From JAMIFN01 sp035906235 (GTDB lineage Bacteria > Pseudomonadota > Gammaproteobacteria > Burkholderiales > Burkholderiaceae_C): a DNA stretch of 22,379 bases. Where the stretch lies: the NCBI GenBank assembly GCA_035906235.1, contig JAMIFN010000047.1, positions 1 to 22,379 on the forward strand, given 5' to 3'. A program made the position numbers and the translations under genes. Below the pieces are notes generated by a model. That model searched no databases and had not been told where the DNA came from. It was given only the letters and a program-made list of their open reading frames with translations. Positions 21,359 to 22,379 of the stretch are shown piece by piece (within the stretch, counting starts at the first letter, position 1; the number at the start of each line of letters is the position of its first letter).

Positions 21359-21380
21359 TGTACCAACACATGTACCAACA
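21359..21380. repeat. Direct repeat pair TGTACCAACA, probable integrase arm-type sites
   Basis: TGTACCAACA occurs at 21359-21368 and 21371-21380, a 12-base period. AAAAACCT (21349-21356) and AGGTTTTT (21381-21388) frame it as an inverted repeat. It differs from the left pair in one base per unit (A for G). No integrase gene is visible near it inside the window. Confidence 0.55.
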
Positions 21381-21501
21381 AGGTTTTTGTTGCTTTTTTG
21401 CCTAAAAATCGTGGGGTTGCTGCCCGTTTTGCGCCATGAGGCATGTGAAATTCTCACACCAACGACACGCGCAACAGGCATTAAAAATGCTTAACTGGGC
21501 G

Positions 21502-21526
21502 ATTATAGCCCGATTGCCATAGTCAA
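21502..21526 (-). promoter_or_regulatory. Candidate promoter reading toward tig
   Basis: On the minus strand TTGACT (21526-21521) and TATAAT (21507-21502) are both near-perfect hexamers, but they are only 13 bases apart where 17 is usual. The -10 alone, in GGGCTATAATCGCCC, may act with another upstream element. A transcript from here would have a leader of about 240 bases before tig, covering the arm repeats and the tRNA remnant. Confidence 0.35.
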
Positions 21527-21594
21527 GAGCCAAACTGCCCTACGCTAAAACTAAGTTCATATAGCCAAACCGCAAATCTCAACATCGGCGGGCT

Positions 21595-22379
21595 CTAATT
21601 GTTTTGCGCGTTGATGAAAATCGGCTCCACTCCTCGCCGGCACCATAGAAGTATCTCTGCGTCTAGTTCTTTTGCGATGAAATAGGTATGCTCACCAGCT
21701 CTTCCATACACAAAGAGGCCGTGCTGCGGGCTCATCTCTCCACTTGGGTCGTAGGCCATTGCTGTCACAAATTTGCCGCCAAGCTTCTCAATTGCCAGAG
21801 CGAAAACAGCTTCAACTAGGCTGATTCCCGTTTCTTCGTTGAGCTGCGCACGCATAAAAAATCCAGCTTCAGACTGCTCTTCTTCTAAAAAAGCATCTAA
21901 TTGAGCATTACTTCTTCCTGGCACAAGAACAAATTCAGACTCAGCATAAATCGTAAAAATCATTGAAGGGGGATCTTGCAATGGCATGCCATCAGCTGGT
22001 ACAAAGTGCTCTTCTACCTTTAGGCTATCTTGATTTGCGCTACTGCTGTTTTTTCGGCTAGAGCCTTTCGCTATTTTTATAGATGCTTTCGTTTTTTTCT
22101 GCGCATTTTTAGCCTCAGCATAGTAGTGACGACTTACGCGCTGATTCACAGTAGCAGCACACTTTTCTACTAATGCTGCGGCCGCCTCTGGGTTGCGAGC
22201 GTACAGCTGCCAAACCAAGGCATAGAAGGCCAGCAAGGCCTCATCGTCATTGACTGGATTCAAGTGCAAACCCAAATCACGAACGCTATGGGCAGCACCA
22301 TAGTGACCAGGGATGAGAAACTTTTCAGCCTTTGCGTCTAAAAGCCAATCAAATGCCCAGCGTGCGGCTTGCTTAGGGC
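21595..22379 (-). CDS. Unknown protein, 5' end outside window
   Basis: The frame is open from the right edge to a TAG at 21595-21597, giving about 260 visible residues. No ATG lies in the upstream part, so the real start is probably beyond the edge; a TTG at 22273-22275 is possible but cuts into good-looking sequence (WAFDWLLDAKAEKFLIPGHY). The N-terminal part is helical and contains NPVNDDEALLAFYALVWQLY. A Lys/Ser-rich linker follows (about KNAQKKTKASIKIAKGSSRK). The C-terminal half looks alpha/beta (PPSMIFTIYAESEFVLVPGR, then a block ending HGLFVYGRAGEHTYFIAKEL). There is no signal peptide or transmembrane segment in view. I recognise no family. Base composition is visibly more AT-rich than the core genes, which fits an accessory origin. 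Confidence 0.7.
   Translation of the reverse strand, partial: PKQAARWAFDWLLDAKAEKFLIPGHYGAAHSVRDLGLHLNPVNDDEALLAFYALVWQLYARNPEAAAALVEKCAATVNQRVSRHYYAEAKNAQKKTKASIKIAKGSSRKNSSSANQDSLKVEEHFVPADGMPLQDPPSMIFTIYAESEFVLVPGRSNAQLDAFLEEEQSEAGFFMRAQLNEETGISLVEAVFALAIEKLGGKFVTAMAYDPSGEMSPQHGLFVYGRAGEHTYFIAKELDAEILLWCRRGVEPIFINAQNN

Noticed and set aside
1..22379. Complete defence, toxin-antitoxin or biosynthetic system
   Set aside because: No nuclease, toxin/antitoxin pair, reverse transcriptase or biosynthetic cluster is visible. The only unplaced accessory gene is incomplete at the right edge.

Overview
The window looks like the chromosome of a betaproteobacterium, most likely order Burkholderiales and family Comamonadaceae. 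The housekeeping proteins (CysM, RsmB-type methyltransferase, MurJ, DnaB, PtsN, RibF, IleRS, ClpP, trigger factor) read as betaproteobacterial. The core is fairly GC-rich, and it carries a short interspersed repeat built on GATAGCTACTCAGGCAGG that resembles repeats I recall from Comamonadaceae. The family assignment is inference; no search was run.

Layout. Bases 1-960 are the end of a genomic island. They hold the 3' end of an IS3-family element that has cut a P4-type integrase gene, which lies next to the 3' end of tRNA-Leu(CAA) (962-1048, minus strand). From 1127 to about 21280 the sequence is core-like: cysM and an rsmB-type gene; a secreted DUF11 protein; a PCMT-like/rhodanese operon on the minus strand; murJ; a repeat-bearing lipoprotein; dnaB (minus) divergent from dgkA; ptsN (minus) divergent from ribF-ileS; a lemA-M48 peptidase-small secreted protein operon; and the tig-clpP pair on the minus strand. 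From about 21286 to the end the sequence looks accessory again: a degraded tRNA-Leu 3' end, a pair of integrase arm-type repeats like those beside the left integrase, and an AT-richer unknown gene that runs off the right edge.

How the genes work together. RibF-IleRS is a familiar housekeeping operon. Trigger factor and ClpP form a folding/proteolysis pair. LemA, an M48 membrane protease and a small cysteine-containing exported protein form a probable envelope operon. The PCMT-like methyltransferase and rhodanese are cotranscribed.

Most unusual points: (1) a six-copy interspersed repeat, one copy in frame inside ileS and one supplying the dgkA stop codon; (2) four usually conserved neighbourhoods are broken (no lspA after ileS, no clpX after clpP, no rplI before dnaB, no hprK after ptsN), with repeat copies or hairpins near several breaks; (3) matching arm-type direct repeats at both accessory ends; (4) an N-terminal extension of about 95 residues on DnaB; (5) a hairpin that covers the lemA translation start region. 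I did not find a clearly new defence or biosynthetic system.
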